The notes under the pieces: model-generated
The model's database searches: none
Told to the model about the DNA's origin: nothing
Seen by the model: only the letters and a program-made list of their open reading frames with translations
Shown here: positions 1 through 9,441 of the stretch, in pieces
How positions within the stretch are numbered: the first letter of the stretch is position 1
Layout of the letters: every line of letters starts with the position of its first letter
Translations under genes and position numbers: made by a program
Assembly (NCBI GenBank): GCA_024234055.1
Contig: JACKOW010000001.1
Span: 474,001-538,000, forward strand
DNA length: 64,000 nt
DNA from: Rhodanobacteraceae bacterium
GTDB taxonomy: Bacteria; Pseudomonadota; Gammaproteobacteria; Xanthomonadales; SZUA-5
Direction: 5' to 3'

Positions 1-1609
1 GCAAGCTCTGCAGCGTGTCATGTACCTGTCGTGCCAGTGCCAGCGCCTGATCGTAGCGGCCTTCGGCGCCGTAGACGCTCTTCGACACGGAGAGCACGCG
101 TGCCTGTTGCAACTCACTGTCCGCGGCTCCGGGGTCGACCACGCTCAGGGCCTGATCGACGTGAGTGCGGGCAAGGTCGATCTTGCCGGCGGCCAGTTCA
201 GCCTGGGCCAGATCGCGAAGCAGAGCGGTCTGAGTGCGCCAGTCCTGGGGATCGACCCGCGCTCGACCGGCCTCCAGCAGGGCTGCAGCGCGGGCGGAAT
301 CACCGATGTAGAACCAGGCCCGTCCCAGGGTGGCATACAAGCGCGCCTGTACCGCCGGTTGCCCGGCCAGTTCGAGCTCGATGCGTTGCCCGCCACGTTC
401 CAGCAGCGAGCGCGCGGTGATGTCACTCCCGGCCGCGCCCTCGGGAGTGGCACTCTGGAACACACTGGAGAGAAAGGCACTCACCGCCTCCGCCCGCAGA
501 GCTTCCTCACGTGCGATCCGGGCTTGCCAAAGCGCCAGTCCGCTGCCCACCAGGATGGCAACCAGCACTGCGGTGGAAGCGAGCACGCCGATCCAGTGGC
601 GGCGCAGGAAGCGGCGGCTGCGATAGCCCAGCGAATCCGGTCGCGCCCGCACCGGGCGTCCGTCCAGATAGGCGCGGATATCGTCGGCCAGCGCCTCGAC
701 GCTGGCGTAGCGCCGATTTGGCTCATCGCGCACGGCCTTGGTCAGGACCAGCGCCAGATCGCCTGCCAGCATCCGCGGGGTGATCGCGGCCGGGCCGTCT
801 TCGCCCGCTTGCCGGCGCGCACGCACCAGCAGTTCGCGGGTTTCCTGCACCAGCGCGCGGGCGCGGTGCAGGGCCATGCCGGTGAGTAACTCGAAGAGGA
901 CAGCACCCAGGGCGTAGACATCGGTGGCGGTGCTGACCGGCTCGCCCCGTATCTGCTCGGGTGCCGCATAGGCGCGGGTGAAGAAGCGTGCGCCGGTGGC
1001 CGAGGTGTCCTTGTCGGTGTCGCTCTGCAGCAGCTTGGCAATGCCGAAATCCAGCAGCTTGGGTTCGCCGCGGGAGTTGACCAGAATGTTCCCGGGTTTC
1101 AGGTCGCGATGAACCACCAATTGCCGATGGGCGTGGCTGACCGCCTCGCACAATTTGAGGAACAGCCGCAGTCGCGCCCGGACATCCAGTTGCTGCTGGT
1201 CGGCATATTCGATCAGCGGTGGGCCATCGACCCATTCCATGACGAAATAGGGTCGCCCGCGGGCATCGACGCCACCGTCGATCAGTCGGGCGATGTTGGG
1301 ATGCTCCAGGCGGGCGAGGATGCGCCGCTCGCTGACGAAGCGGCGTTGGATTTCTTCCGAATCCATGCCCAGCTTGATCAGCTTCAGCGCTGCCCGCTGC
1401 TGGAAGTCGTGCTCCACACGCTCGGCCAGGTAGACCGCACCCATGCCTCCGCGACCGAGCAGCCGCAGCAGTTGCCAGGGGCCGGCGCGCCAGCCGATCT
1501 CCGGCTCGTCCGCACTCGCCGCTTGCGGCAGCGGGCCATCCCGCTGTTCAGTCGCGCCTTCGGTGCGCAGGACAGCGGCTGTATAGGCCGGATCGTTCGG
1601 GCCGGGCAT
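1..1609 (-). CDS. Ser/Thr protein kinase with C-terminal TPR-like region (3' end outside window)
   Basis: Membrane-anchored PknB-type kinase, reading from ATG at 1609 and running off the left edge. Visible in order: glycine loop LGRGGMGAVY at about residue 51-60, catalytic lysine in AALKLIK (about K76), HRDLKPGN catalytic loop near residue 170, DFG as LLDFGIAK, an APE variant (AAPEQIRGE), and a single hydrophobic segment near residues 335-360. After it comes a helical region with TPR-like A/G/Y spacing (for example QARLYATLGRAWFYIGDSARAA cut short here). AGGGA lies 8 nt before the ATG; a GTG one codon upstream is an alternative. The kinase domain is presumably cytoplasmic; substrates are unknown. 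Such kinases are common in Lysobacterales, often beside an ECF sigma factor, which is not visible here. Confidence 0.9.
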   Translation of the reverse strand, partial: MPGPNDPAYTAAVLRTEGATEQRDGPLPQAASADEPEIGWRAGPWQLLRLLGRGGMGAVYLAERVEHDFQQRAALKLIKLGMDSEEIQRRFVSERRILARLEHPNIARLIDGGVDARGRPYFVMEWVDGPPLIEYADQQQLDVRARLRLFLKLCEAVSHAHRQLVVHRDLKPGNILVNSRGEPKLLDFGIAKLLQSDTDKDTSATGARFFTRAYAAPEQIRGEPVSTATDVYALGAVLFELLTGMALHRARALVQETRELLVRARRQAGEDGPAAITPRMLAGDLALVLTKAVRDEPNRRYASVEALADDIRAYLDGRPVRARPDSLGYRSRRFLRRHWIGVLASTAVLVAILVGSGLALWQARIAREEALRAEAVSAFLSSVFQSATPEGAAGSDITARSLLERGGQRIELELAGQPAVQARLYATLGRAWFYIGDSARAAALLEAGRARVDPQDWRTQTALLRDLAQAELAAGKIDLARTHVDQALSVVDPGAADSELQQARVLSVSKSVYGAEGRYDQALALARQVHDTLQSL

Positions 1610-1760
1610 CACGGAATCCCTGTACGGGGTGCTCAGTCTAGCGGCAGACCAACACCAGCGCAGTCGAACCGCGCGGGTTCACCCTCAGTCCGACGGTGGG
1701 AGCGGATTCATCCGCGACAGACCGCTTCACGACCCGTTGGCGATCGCGGGCAGAGCCTGC

Positions 1761-1927
1761 CCTCACCAAACATACGCTAAAGCATTGATTCATAGGCCTG
1801 AAATAAAAGGGGCAAGGGGCAGGGGTCCAACCTCGACGCACGATCTGACCGTGCCGCGGCCTGGGTCCCCCGCCCCCTGCCCCCTGTTTGATGCGCGAAC
1901 AAGCGCACCGCGAGGGGTGGCCGGGGC
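1761..1927. repeat. ~170-bp fold-back repeat, family A copy 1
   Basis: Fills most of the gap between the kinase and gdhB (1610-1930); no gene is seen there. It begins CTCACCAAACA, has a CATTGATT block, a G-rich arm (GGGGCAAGGGGCAGGGG), a middle with CCAACCTCG, a facing C-rich arm, and a conserved end GATGCGCGAACAAGCGCACC. Copies occur at 26816-27010 and 17239-17422. A REP-like GTGGGAGCGGATTCATCCGC hairpin lies just outside at about 1698. Confidence 0.75.
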
Positions 1928-1930
1928 GGC

Positions 1931-4900
1931 TCAGCTCTTGCCCGCCGCCACCAGCTGGGCCAGACGCCGTACCGCCACCGAGATGGTCGGATAGTCGAGG
2001 GAGACCTGGTTGCGGATCTCCTTGAACATGCCCAGCGTATAGGCCAGTGACCCATCCGCGGCATCGATCCAGTTCTGCACGCGGCCACCCTTCTTCGGCG
2101 CTGGCCCGCGCAGCAACTGGGCGGCGAGGGCGCGGCGCTGGGCATAGAGTTCGTCGCGCAGCACGCCGCGGGCATGGGCGTGCCAGCGGCCCTGCACCGG
2201 CAGCGATTCGATCGAATCCTGGAACCATTTCAGGTGCAGCGCTTCGCCGATGTCGTAATAGACGCGGGCAGCCTCGGCCACCTCGACCTTCTGCTCGTGC
2301 GCCAGATCGATCACGTCGAAGGCCGCGTTCAAGGCACCCAGAGCACTGATGCGCTGGGCCATGGCCTTGGGATAGCCATGCCCGACCAGCTCGTTTTCCT
2401 GCTCGCTGTAGCGCAGCTTGTAGCTCTCCGGCAGCACCTCATCCAGGGCCGCTATCAACTGTTCGAAGCCCGGCGCGAAGCGCTCGACGCTGGCGGCAAT
2501 CTCCAGTTTGGTCACCGGCAACTGCAGCAGCCAGCGGGTCAGATTGCGCAACAGGTTCCAGATGCCCTGAGTCACATCGATATTGACCCGTTCGGGGGCA
2601 TCGGTGGTCTGATCCATCTCCGCCCACCATTCACGGGCGCGGACCACCTCGCGGGCGATGGTGAAGGCCTTGGCGATCTCCCCCGAGCTCTTGCCGGTGT
2701 CTTCGGTCATGCGCAGGATGAAGGTGGAACCCATGCGGTTGACGATGGAGTTGGTGACCTGGGTGGCGATGATCTCGCGACGCAGGCGGTGCTTCTCCAT
2801 GGTTTCGGAAAACCGCTCGCGCAGCGGCGTCGGGAAATAGATCTGCAGCTCCTTCGACAGGTACGGGTCTTCCGGTACGTCGGAATCCAGCAGCTGCTGG
2901 TAAAGCACGATCTTGGAATAGGACAGCAGGATCGACAGCTCCGGGCGGGTCAGGCCCTGACCCTTGAGCTTGCGATCTTCGAACTCGGCGTCTGTCGGCA
3001 GGAACTCCAGCCCGCGGTCGAGCAGTCCCTGCTGCTCCAGGGTGCGCACGAAATGCTGCTTGGAGCCGAGGCGCGGGATCGACAGCGCCTGCATCAGGCT
3101 GATCGCCAGGTTCTGGCGGTAATTGTCGAACAGCACCAGGCGCTCGACCTCGTCGGTCATGTCGACCAGCAGTTCATCGCGCTGTTCCAGGGTGAGCTGG
3201 CCCTGCTGGATGGCAGTGTTCAGCAGGATCTTGATGTTGACCTCGTGATCGGAGGTGTCGACGCCGGCCGAGTTGTCGATGAAGTCGGTGTTGAGCAAGC
3301 CGCCGGCCTGGGCAAACTCGATGCGCCCGCGCTGGGTGAGACCCAGATTTCCACCTTCGCCGACGATCCGGCAGCGCAACTCCCGGCCATTGACGCGCAG
3401 CGCGTTGTTGCTGCGATCGCCGCATTCGCTGTGGCTTTCCGTGGTGGCCTTGACATAGACGCCGATGCCGCCGTTCCAGAGCAGCTCCGCCGGTGCCTTG
3501 AGAATGGCGCGCATCAGCTCGTTCGGCGTCAGTTGCTCCACCCCCTCGTCCATGCCCAGGGCCAGACGCATTTCCGGGGTGATGGTGATGGTCTTGGCGC
3601 TGCGCGGAAACACGCCGCCACCGGCGCTGATCAGGCCGGTGTCGTAATCGGCCCAGGACGAGCGCGGCAGCGCGAACATGCGCTCGCGTTCCACGTAACT
3701 GGTTTCTGCGTCGGGATTCGGATCGACGAAGATATGGCGGTGGTCGAAGGCGGCCAGCAGTCGGATCTTGCGTGACAGCAGCATGCCGTTGCCAAACACG
3801 TCACCAGACATGTCGCCGATGCCGACGCAAGTGAAATCCTCGCTCTGGCAATCCTTGCCGATGGCGCGGAAGTGGCGCTTGACGCTTTCCCAGGCGCCCT
3901 TGGCAGTGATGCCCATCTTCTTGTGGTCGTAACCCTTCGACCCACCGGAGGCGAAGCCGTCATCCAGCCAGAACCCGTATTCCTGACTGAGCGCGTTGGC
4001 GATGTCGGAGAAGGTGGCCGTGCCCTTGTCGGCCGCCACCACCAGATACGGATCATCCGGATCGTGGCGTACCACGCGTTCCGGCGGGGCAATCGCGCCA
4101 TCGACGATGTTGTCGGTCACGTCCAGCAGTCCGCGGATGAAGGTGCGATAGCAGGCCACGCCTTCTGCGAGGATGGCATCGCGATCATTGCCGGCTGGCG
4201 GCTGCTTGACGTAGAAGCCGCCCTTGGCGCCCACCGGCACGATCACCGTGTTCTTGACCTGCTGCGCCTTCATCAGGCCCAGCACTTCGGTGCGGAAATC
4301 CTCGCGGCGGTCAGACCAGCGCAAGCCGCCGCGCGCGACCATGCCCATGCGCAGGTGCACGCCTTCCACCCGTGGTGAGTAGACGAAGATCTCGCGGAAG
4401 GGTACGGGTTTGGGCAGCCCCGGCACCTTGCTCGAATCGAGCTTGAAACTGATGTAATCCTTGGCCTTGCCGTCCACTCGCTGGTAGTGATTGGTGCGCA
4501 GCGTGGCCCGCATGCAGTCGCGGAATGCCCGCAGAATGCGGTCTTCGTCCAGACTGGAGACTTGCTCCAGCAGCGCGCCCAGCGTCTGGTGCAGCACCTG
4601 CAGTTGTTCACTGCGCGGCTTGATGTAGGAGTCCAGAACCGCCCCGGCCAAGGTCGGCAGAGAGCTGCGCATCTCGTCGGTCAACAACACTCCGAATTCA
4701 CGCTCCATGCGCCGACGGGCGGCATCGGCGGAGCTGCGCTGCTCGCGGTCCGGGTCGAAGCGGGCGGCGAACATCTCCACCAGCAGGCGCGTGACCAGCG
4801 GGTGTGCCGCCAGCGTGCGCTCCATGTAGGCCTGGGAATAGGTGACGCCGGTCTGCAGCAGGTATTTGCAGTAGCCGCGCAGCATTGCCACTTCGCGCAC

Positions 4901-6871
4901 TTCCAGCTCGGCCGCCAGCACCAGGCGGTTGAAGCCGTCGTTCTCGACGCGACCGCGCCAGATCTGCTCGAAACCCTGCTGGAAGCGCTCGCGGGCCTGG
5001 TCCAGATTCTCGCCCAGCGGGACCAGCGGCTCGACCTCGAAGTCCTGGATGTGGATCGCCATTCCCGGCGTCTCCATCTCGTAGGGATGCTCCGAGAACA
5101 CTCGCAGCCCCATGTTCTCCAGCATCGGCAGCGCATCGGACAGGGTGATCGGCGCGCCCATCTTGAAGACCTTGAAGCGCAGTGCGCCGTCGCTCTTGCG
5201 CCGCGGGCGGTACAGCTGCAGGCGCACGTCCTGGCTGTCCTTCAGTTGTGCCGCGGCTTCCACATCGGCCGCCGCAATCCAAGGCGTCACGGCCTCGATG
5301 TAGCCCATCGGCAAGGCCTTGCCAAAGCGATTGCTGAGCTTGATGCCGCGCTCTTCGCCATGCTTCTGGATCAGGATGTCACGCAGCTCGTCCTGCCAGT
5401 TGCGCACGATCTGGGCCAGCTTGGCCTCGATCTCGCGGACATCGTAGTCAGGCTTCTCGCCGGGCTTGGGTCGCACCACCACATGCAGTCGCGCCAGCAC
5501 CGATTCGGAGACCGCCACCGAGGAGTCATAGCGCTCGCCATTGAAGGCGCGCTTCAGTGATTGCTCGATGCGTTCGCGGATCTCGCTGGTGAAGCGCTCA
5601 CGCGGAATGTAGACCAGGCAGGAGAAGTAGCGGCCGAAGCGATCGCGGCGCACGAACAGCCGGGTGCGCTGGCGTTCCTGCAGGTTGAGAATGCCGACTG
5701 AAGTCTCGAACAACTCCTCGATGCTGGACTGGAACAGCTCGTCGCGCGGCAGGGTTTCCAGGATGTGCTGCAGGCGCTTGGCGGCATGGCCGGTGCGATG
5801 GAGCTTGCTGCGCTGGAACACGCCGTCGACCTTGGTCCGGATCAGCGGGATGTCCTTGGGTCGGGTGGTGTAGGCGGTGGAGGTGTACAGACCGAGGAAA
5901 CGGTCTTCGCCCACGGCATTGCCATTGGCGTCGAAGCGCAGCACGCCGATGTAGTCCATGTATCCCGGATGGTGCACGGTCGAGCGCGCATTGGTCTTGG
6001 ACAGGATGATCAGATCGGGCAGCGTGTCCGGTGGCAGATCGCGTGCCGCCAGCGTGGCCAGCGGACGCACCGGCAACTGCGACTCATCGCCACGCAGCAG
6101 GCCGAGCCCGCTGCCGGGAACAGCGCGCAGCACATTGGTGCCATCAACCTGGGCGGTTTCGTAGGCGCGGTAGCCAAGCAGCGTGAAGTGGTTGTCCGCC
6201 ACCCAGCGCAGATAATCGGCACACTCGGCCACGTACTCCGGGTCATGCAGCAACTCGCGGGCACTCAGGCCTTCGGCCAGGGCCAGGGCGCGATGATGCA
6301 TGGCGGTGAAGTCGCGCACACAGGCGCGGACATCGGCCAGCGCCCGCTCGATGCGTTCGCACAGGGCTTCGATTCGGCCGGGCTCGGTCTGGCGATCGAC
6401 CTCCACGTGCATGATCGATTCCGACTGCTCGCCGTCCTCAGCCCCGAAGCCCAGAATGTGGCCGCCCGGATCGCGCTGCACCTTGAACACCGGATGCATG
6501 ATCAGGTGGGTGAGGGTGTGGTCCTGGGCAATGGCCATGCTGACCGTGTCGACCAGGAAGGGCATGTCGTCATTGACGATCTGGATCGCGGTGTGGGTGC
6601 TTTCCCAGCCGTTCTCGTCCTGAGTCGGGTTGTAGACGCGGACCTTGGCCGAATGCGCTGGACGGTGCCGGAAATAGCGCAGCAGATCCAGCGTCAATCC
6701 GGCCCATTCACCGGCCTTGCGCTCATCGAATTCATCCTGCGGAAGGTGCTCGAACAATCGAGTCGCGAAGGCCGTGGCCTCCTTCAGCTTGGGGCCACTG
6801 ACCAGCGACTTCAGGGCTTCGAGAACATGCGCCAGCGTTTGGCCGGCGTCAGCAGTGCGAACGGCGCTCAT
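1931..6871 (-). CDS. gdhB: NAD-specific glutamate dehydrogenase, large (GDH180) type
   Basis: Catalyses reversible oxidative deamination of glutamate to 2-oxoglutarate with NAD; cytoplasmic. From ATG 6871 it encodes 1646 residues, the usual length of this class (about 1600-1650). Recognisable blocks are the N-terminal regulatory region, the substrate region RGGLRWSDRREDFRTE around residue 847 with the lysine-containing VPVGAKGGFYVK, and the dinucleotide-binding part CVGIGDMSGDVFGNGML near residue 1010. The frame is open up to 7228, but sequence before MSAVRTADAG is low-quality intergenic repeat, so the later ATG was chosen even though no clear Shine-Dalgarno precedes it. Its 3' end abuts the family A repeat. 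It is probably monocistronic. Confidence 0.95.
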   Translation of the reverse strand: MSAVRTADAGQTLAHVLEALKSLVSGPKLKEATAFATRLFEHLPQDEFDERKAGEWAGLTLDLLRYFRHRPAHSAKVRVYNPTQDENGWESTHTAIQIVNDDMPFLVDTVSMAIAQDHTLTHLIMHPVFKVQRDPGGHILGFGAEDGEQSESIMHVEVDRQTEPGRIEALCERIERALADVRACVRDFTAMHHRALALAEGLSARELLHDPEYVAECADYLRWVADNHFTLLGYRAYETAQVDGTNVLRAVPGSGLGLLRGDESQLPVRPLATLAARDLPPDTLPDLIILSKTNARSTVHHPGYMDYIGVLRFDANGNAVGEDRFLGLYTSTAYTTRPKDIPLIRTKVDGVFQRSKLHRTGHAAKRLQHILETLPRDELFQSSIEELFETSVGILNLQERQRTRLFVRRDRFGRYFSCLVYIPRERFTSEIRERIEQSLKRAFNGERYDSSVAVSESVLARLHVVVRPKPGEKPDYDVREIEAKLAQIVRNWQDELRDILIQKHGEERGIKLSNRFGKALPMGYIEAVTPWIAAADVEAAAQLKDSQDVRLQLYRPRRKSDGALRFKVFKMGAPITLSDALPMLENMGLRVFSEHPYEMETPGMAIHIQDFEVEPLVPLGENLDQARERFQQGFEQIWRGRVENDGFNRLVLAAELEVREVAMLRGYCKYLLQTGVTYSQAYMERTLAAHPLVTRLLVEMFAARFDPDREQRSSADAARRRMEREFGVLLTDEMRSSLPTLAGAVLDSYIKPRSEQLQVLHQTLGALLEQVSSLDEDRILRAFRDCMRATLRTNHYQRVDGKAKDYISFKLDSSKVPGLPKPVPFREIFVYSPRVEGVHLRMGMVARGGLRWSDRREDFRTEVLGLMKAQQVKNTVIVPVGAKGGFYVKQPPAGNDRDAILAEGVACYRTFIRGLLDVTDNIVDGAIAPPERVVRHDPDDPYLVVAADKGTATFSDIANALSQEYGFWLDDGFASGGSKGYDHKKMGITAKGAWESVKRHFRAIGKDCQSEDFTCVGIGDMSGDVFGNGMLLSRKIRLLAAFDHRHIFVDPNPDAETSYVERERMFALPRSSWADYDTGLISAGGGVFPRSAKTITITPEMRLALGMDEGVEQLTPNELMRAILKAPAELLWNGGIGVYVKATTESHSECGDRSNNALRVNGRELRCRIVGEGGNLGLTQRGRIEFAQAGGLLNTDFIDNSAGVDTSDHEVNIKILLNTAIQQGQLTLEQRDELLVDMTDEVERLVLFDNYRQNLAISLMQALSIPRLGSKQHFVRTLEQQGLLDRGLEFLPTDAEFEDRKLKGQGLTRPELSILLSYSKIVLYQQLLDSDVPEDPYLSKELQIYFPTPLRERFSETMEKHRLRREIIATQVTNSIVNRMGSTFILRMTEDTGKSSGEIAKAFTIAREVVRAREWWAEMDQTTDAPERVNIDVTQGIWNLLRNLTRWLLQLPVTKLEIAASVERFAPGFEQLIAALDEVLPESYKLRYSEQENELVGHGYPKAMAQRISALGALNAAFDVIDLAHEQKVEVAEAARVYYDIGEALHLKWFQDSIESLPVQGRWHAHARGVLRDELYAQRRALAAQLLRGPAPKKGGRVQNWIDAADGSLAYTLGMFKEIRNQVSLDYPTISVAVRRLAQLVAAGKS

Positions 6872-7170
6872 GATGGGTGTGTGGGTCGCGCAAATGCGAA
6901 GGAAGCGTAAAGATAGCGCTCGTCGAGCTCGGGCTCTACCCGCGCTGCAGCATTCCGGCCAGCCGCGCTTCAGGGAGACGGGAGTTGGATCCGGCCGGTT
7001 CGGCCTTGTTCGGGGGCTTTCGCGGTTTTCGCCGAGCCAGAAGCAGCTGTCCGCAAAGGGCGCAAAGGGCGCAAAGAAGAGCAACGCTGGTAAAGGCCGG
7101 ATTGCGGCCGTCGCCCCGGGATTGCGGCGGGGCATTGGCGCCGCAAATCCCGAGCTGGTGCTTGGGATTC

Positions 7171-7235
7171 TGTAGGTCCGGACTTGTCCGGACGCTTTTC
7201 CCGGCAGAGACCGGCAGTGTCCAGACAAGTCTGGA
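7171..7235. repeat. Paired GTCCAGAC palindromes
   Basis: TGTAGGTCCGGACTTGTCCG at 7171-7190 and TCCAGACAAGTCTGGA at 7220-7235 are two variants of one hyphenated palindrome (arms TCCRGAC / GTCYGGA, 2-nt centre). The same motif recurs at 14266-14293, 33739-33763 and 33888-33907, always intergenic. Confidence 0.75.
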
Positions 7236-7340
7236 CCCTATCCAAGGCAAGGTGCCCGCCTGCATCCTCGCATTCACCTTCCGCAATCGCAGCGCTCAGG
7301 CATCCTGTAGGGCTACAGTTCCTTTGAGTAAGTCGGAAAT

Positions 7341-7419
7341 CGTCATTCCCGCGAATGCGGGAATCCAGTTCTTCAGGCACCTGCGTAAGCCTGGATTACC
7401 GCATCCGCGGGAACGACGA
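7341..7419. repeat. CGTCATTCCCGCG-type long palindrome
   Basis: Left arm CGTCATTCCCGCGAATGCGG with GAATCCAG, right arm CTGGATTACCGCATCCGCGG with GAACGACG. Related palindromes, whose translation reads WIPAFAGMT, are widespread in proteobacterial intergenic DNA. It lies 48 bp upstream of the Old Yellow Enzyme start. Confidence 0.75.
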
Positions 7420-7466
7420 CTTGTGCAGAGGATCCCTGGTTGATTCCCTTTTGACGGAGTGCATTC

Positions 7467-8534
7467 ATGATCAATCTGTTCAGCCCGCTGAAGTCGGGCG
7501 ATCTGCAGCTGCCCAACCGCATCCTGATGTCGGCGCTGACTCGCGCCCGCGCCGGACGCAGCCACATTCCCAACCCGATGATGGCCGAGTACTACGCGCA
7601 GCGGGCTACCTCCGGTCTGATCTTCACCGAGGCGACCATGGTCGCAGCCGACGGCTGTGCGTTTACCGGCGAAGGTGGGCTGTACGATGACGAGTGCGTG
7701 GCCGGTTGGCGACGGGTGACCGAGGCCGTGCACGCCCGCGGCGGACGCATCGCCGTGCAGCTGTGGCATCCGGGCAGAGCCGCGCATTCCGTGCTCAATG
7801 GCGGCGTGCAGCCGGTCTCCAGTACCGATCGCGCCATCAGCGACAGCAGCATCCAGACGCCCGAGGGTGAAAAGGCCTACGAGGTCCCGCGGCGCCTGGC
7901 GCTGGACGAGCTGCCCGGCATCATCGAGTTGTTCCGCAGGGCGGCCGAGCGGGCCATGGCTGCCGGCTTCGATGGTGTGCAGCTGCATGGGGCGCACGGC
8001 TATCTGCTCGATCAGTTCCTGCGCGACAGCGTCAATGACCGCGATGATGCCTATGGCGGCAGCATTGCCAATCGAGCCCGCTTGCTGCTGGAAGCGGTGG
8101 ATGCAGCCGTATCGGTCTGCGGGGCCGGACGGGTCTCGGTGCGGATTTCGCCGCTGGTGCCCTTCAACGACATCCGCGATTCCGACCCGGAGGCGCTGGT
8201 GGCTTATCTTGCCCGCGAGCTTAACGCACGGCAGATCGGGGCCCTGGAACTGCGCCACGGCGATTTCCGCGAGGCCGCCGAGCAGCGCCTGGCGGTGATT
8301 GCGCGCGAGCACTTCAAGGGTACGCTGCTGGCCAACGGCGGCTACGACTACGCCAGCGGGCAAGCGGCGGTCGCCTCGGGCGCTGTCGATGCCGTGGTCT
8401 ACGGCAAGGCCTACCTGTCCAATCCCGATCTGGTCGAACGCTTCCGCGCCGGCGCCGACCTGAATCCGGTGGACTTCAGCAAGCTGTACACGCCGGGACC
8501 GGCCGGGTACACCGACTACCCGACGATGGCCTGA
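7467..8534 (+). CDS. Old Yellow Enzyme family NADH:flavin oxidoreductase (alkene reductase)
   Basis: FMN-dependent cytoplasmic ene-reductase of the NemA / PETN-reductase class, 355 residues. It begins with the typical LFSPLKSGDLQLPNRI, has the VQLWHPGRAAH flavin block near residue 97-107, and carries the substrate-anion pair as HGAH (H174 and H177), the HxxH version of the OYE HxxN motif, followed by GYLLDQFLRD and the NRARLLLE helix. The phosphate-binding region GTLLANGGYDYASG and VVYGKAYLSNPDL close the barrel. ACGGAG sits 9 nt before the ATG. The physiological substrate cannot be read from sequence; family members reduce activated alkenes, quinones and nitro compounds. No regulator is adjacent. 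Confidence 0.93.
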   Translation: MINLFSPLKSGDLQLPNRILMSALTRARAGRSHIPNPMMAEYYAQRATSGLIFTEATMVAADGCAFTGEGGLYDDECVAGWRRVTEAVHARGGRIAVQLWHPGRAAHSVLNGGVQPVSSTDRAISDSSIQTPEGEKAYEVPRRLALDELPGIIELFRRAAERAMAAGFDGVQLHGAHGYLLDQFLRDSVNDRDDAYGGSIANRARLLLEAVDAAVSVCGAGRVSVRISPLVPFNDIRDSDPEALVAYLARELNARQIGALELRHGDFREAAEQRLAVIAREHFKGTLLANGGYDYASGQAAVASGAVDAVVYGKAYLSNPDLVERFRAGADLNPVDFSKLYTPGPAGYTDYPTMA

Positions 8535-8590
8535 AACTCGCAGCGTCCCGCGAGCTCGTCGCAACCAGCTTCGCGCTGTGCAAGGCTCTT

Positions 8591-8853
8591 GTAGTGCCGA
8601 GCTTGCTCGGCAGGGGTTGCGGCTCGTCGGCCGGGATGGGAGAGCACAAGCCCAGCCAAAGCAGCGGAGCAAGCTCCGCTCTACGGGCGTTTCGGTGTAC
8701 GAGGTTGTTGTAGTGCCGAGCTTGCTCGGCAGGAGTTGCGGCTCTTTGGCGGGGGCGCAGGAGCACAAGCCCAGCCAGAGCAGCGGAGCAAGCTCCGCTC
8801 TACCAAAGCTGCGGTGTACGAGGCTGTGGTAGTGCCGAGCTTGCTCGGCAGGG
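8591..8853. repeat. 119-bp direct repeat carrying two hairpins, 2.2 copies
   Basis: The unit starting GTAGTGCCGAGCTTGCTCGG begins at 8591, 8710 and 8829, exactly 119 bp apart. Each full unit holds two perfect hairpins, GCCGAGC-TT-GCTCGGC and GCGGAGC-AA-GCTCCGC, separated by a conserved stretch with GAGCACAAGCCCAGCC. It occupies the gap 8535-8892 between convergent genes; no coding sequence is seen there. It resembles a REP/BIME array. Confidence 0.85.
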
Positions 8854-8892
8854 TGTGCGGCGCTCTGGCTGTGTGCGATCCGCCCAGGCCGC

Positions 8893-9441
8893 TCAGCGCA
8901 GTTGCAGCTTGAACTGCACCTCGACCTCGTCGGCGATGGTTTCCGGATCGGCCCAGTCGCCGCTGCCAATCCCGAACTGCGTCCTTGAGAATCGGGCCTT
9001 GCCTTCGATGATGTGACCGTCGGCGCTGGCGCTGATGTCCAGTGGCACAGGATGGGTCTGGCCCTTGAGCGTCAAGCTGCCGGGGCAGCTGAGCCGCGTG
9101 CCGGTGGCGTCGCAATCACCCGCGGAAGCCCAGCGTGCATTGGGAAATTGTTCGCTGTCGAAGAAATCCGGCCCGCGCAGGGTGTCATCGCGGTCGGGGT
9201 AGTCGGTGTCCAGGCTGCCGACCTCAATCTCGGTGACAAAGCGCGTGGCCAGCGGCTGCGCCAGATCGAAGCTGGCCTTGCCGGAAAACTGCTTGAAGAT
9301 GCCGGGCACGGCCTCGCCGCCGTAGTCTCCGGTGAATCCGAGCTGGCTGTTGCTGGCATCGAAGCTGAATTCGGCGGCATCGGCCAGCCTGATGCTGGTC
9401 AGCGCGATCAGCGCGATCAGCGCGAGCATGGACAGTCTCAT
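8893..9441 (-). CDS. YceI family periplasmic protein
   Basis: A 182-residue exported protein with a signal peptide ending near ADAAEFSFD. The YceI beta-barrel features are present: SQLGFTGDYGG, GIFKQFSGKASFD, EIEVGSLDTDYPDRDDTLRG..FFDSEQFPNARW split over residues 70-105, LTLKGQTHPVPLDI, and FSRTQFGIGSGDWADPETIADEVEVQF at the end. YceI barrels bind polyisoprenoid-type lipids. Its ATG overlaps the stop of the cytochrome b561 gene (ATGA), so the two are probably translated together. YceI next to cytochrome b561 is a common pairing in proteobacteria. Confidence 0.92.
   Translation of the reverse strand: MRLSMLALIALIALTSIRLADAAEFSFDASNSQLGFTGDYGGEAVPGIFKQFSGKASFDLAQPLATRFVTEIEVGSLDTDYPDRDDTLRGPDFFDSEQFPNARWASAGDCDATGTRLSCPGSLTLKGQTHPVPLDISASADGHIIEGKARFSRTQFGIGSGDWADPETIADEVEVQFKLQLR

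Larger units (their letters stand above)
6872..7466. other. Intergenic region rich in palindromes, no gene
   Basis: Divergent space between gdhB and the Old Yellow Enzyme gene. It holds a short tandem of GCAAAGG units at about 7048-7077, two GTCCGGAC/GTCCAGAC palindromes (7171-7195, 7220-7235) and a CGTCATTCCCGCG fold-back (7341-7419). No further coding sequence with convincing codon structure is seen. Promoters of both flanking genes must lie here, but I cannot place them. Confidence 0.6.

Noticed and set aside
2174..3775. A 533-codon plus-strand frame opposite gdhB
   Set aside because: It is the mirror frame of a conserved dehydrogenase and its product shows no family or start signal.
8591..8853. 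A CRISPR array
   Set aside because: The repeat period is 119 bp and the space between hairpins is itself repeated; there are no unique spacers and no cas genes.
7296..8969. A 557-codon minus-strand frame opposite the Old Yellow Enzyme gene
   Set aside because: It runs through the REP-like 119-bp repeats and the CGTCATTCCCGCG palindrome; the product is repeat-derived (for example WIPAFAGMT) and the plus-strand gene is unambiguous.
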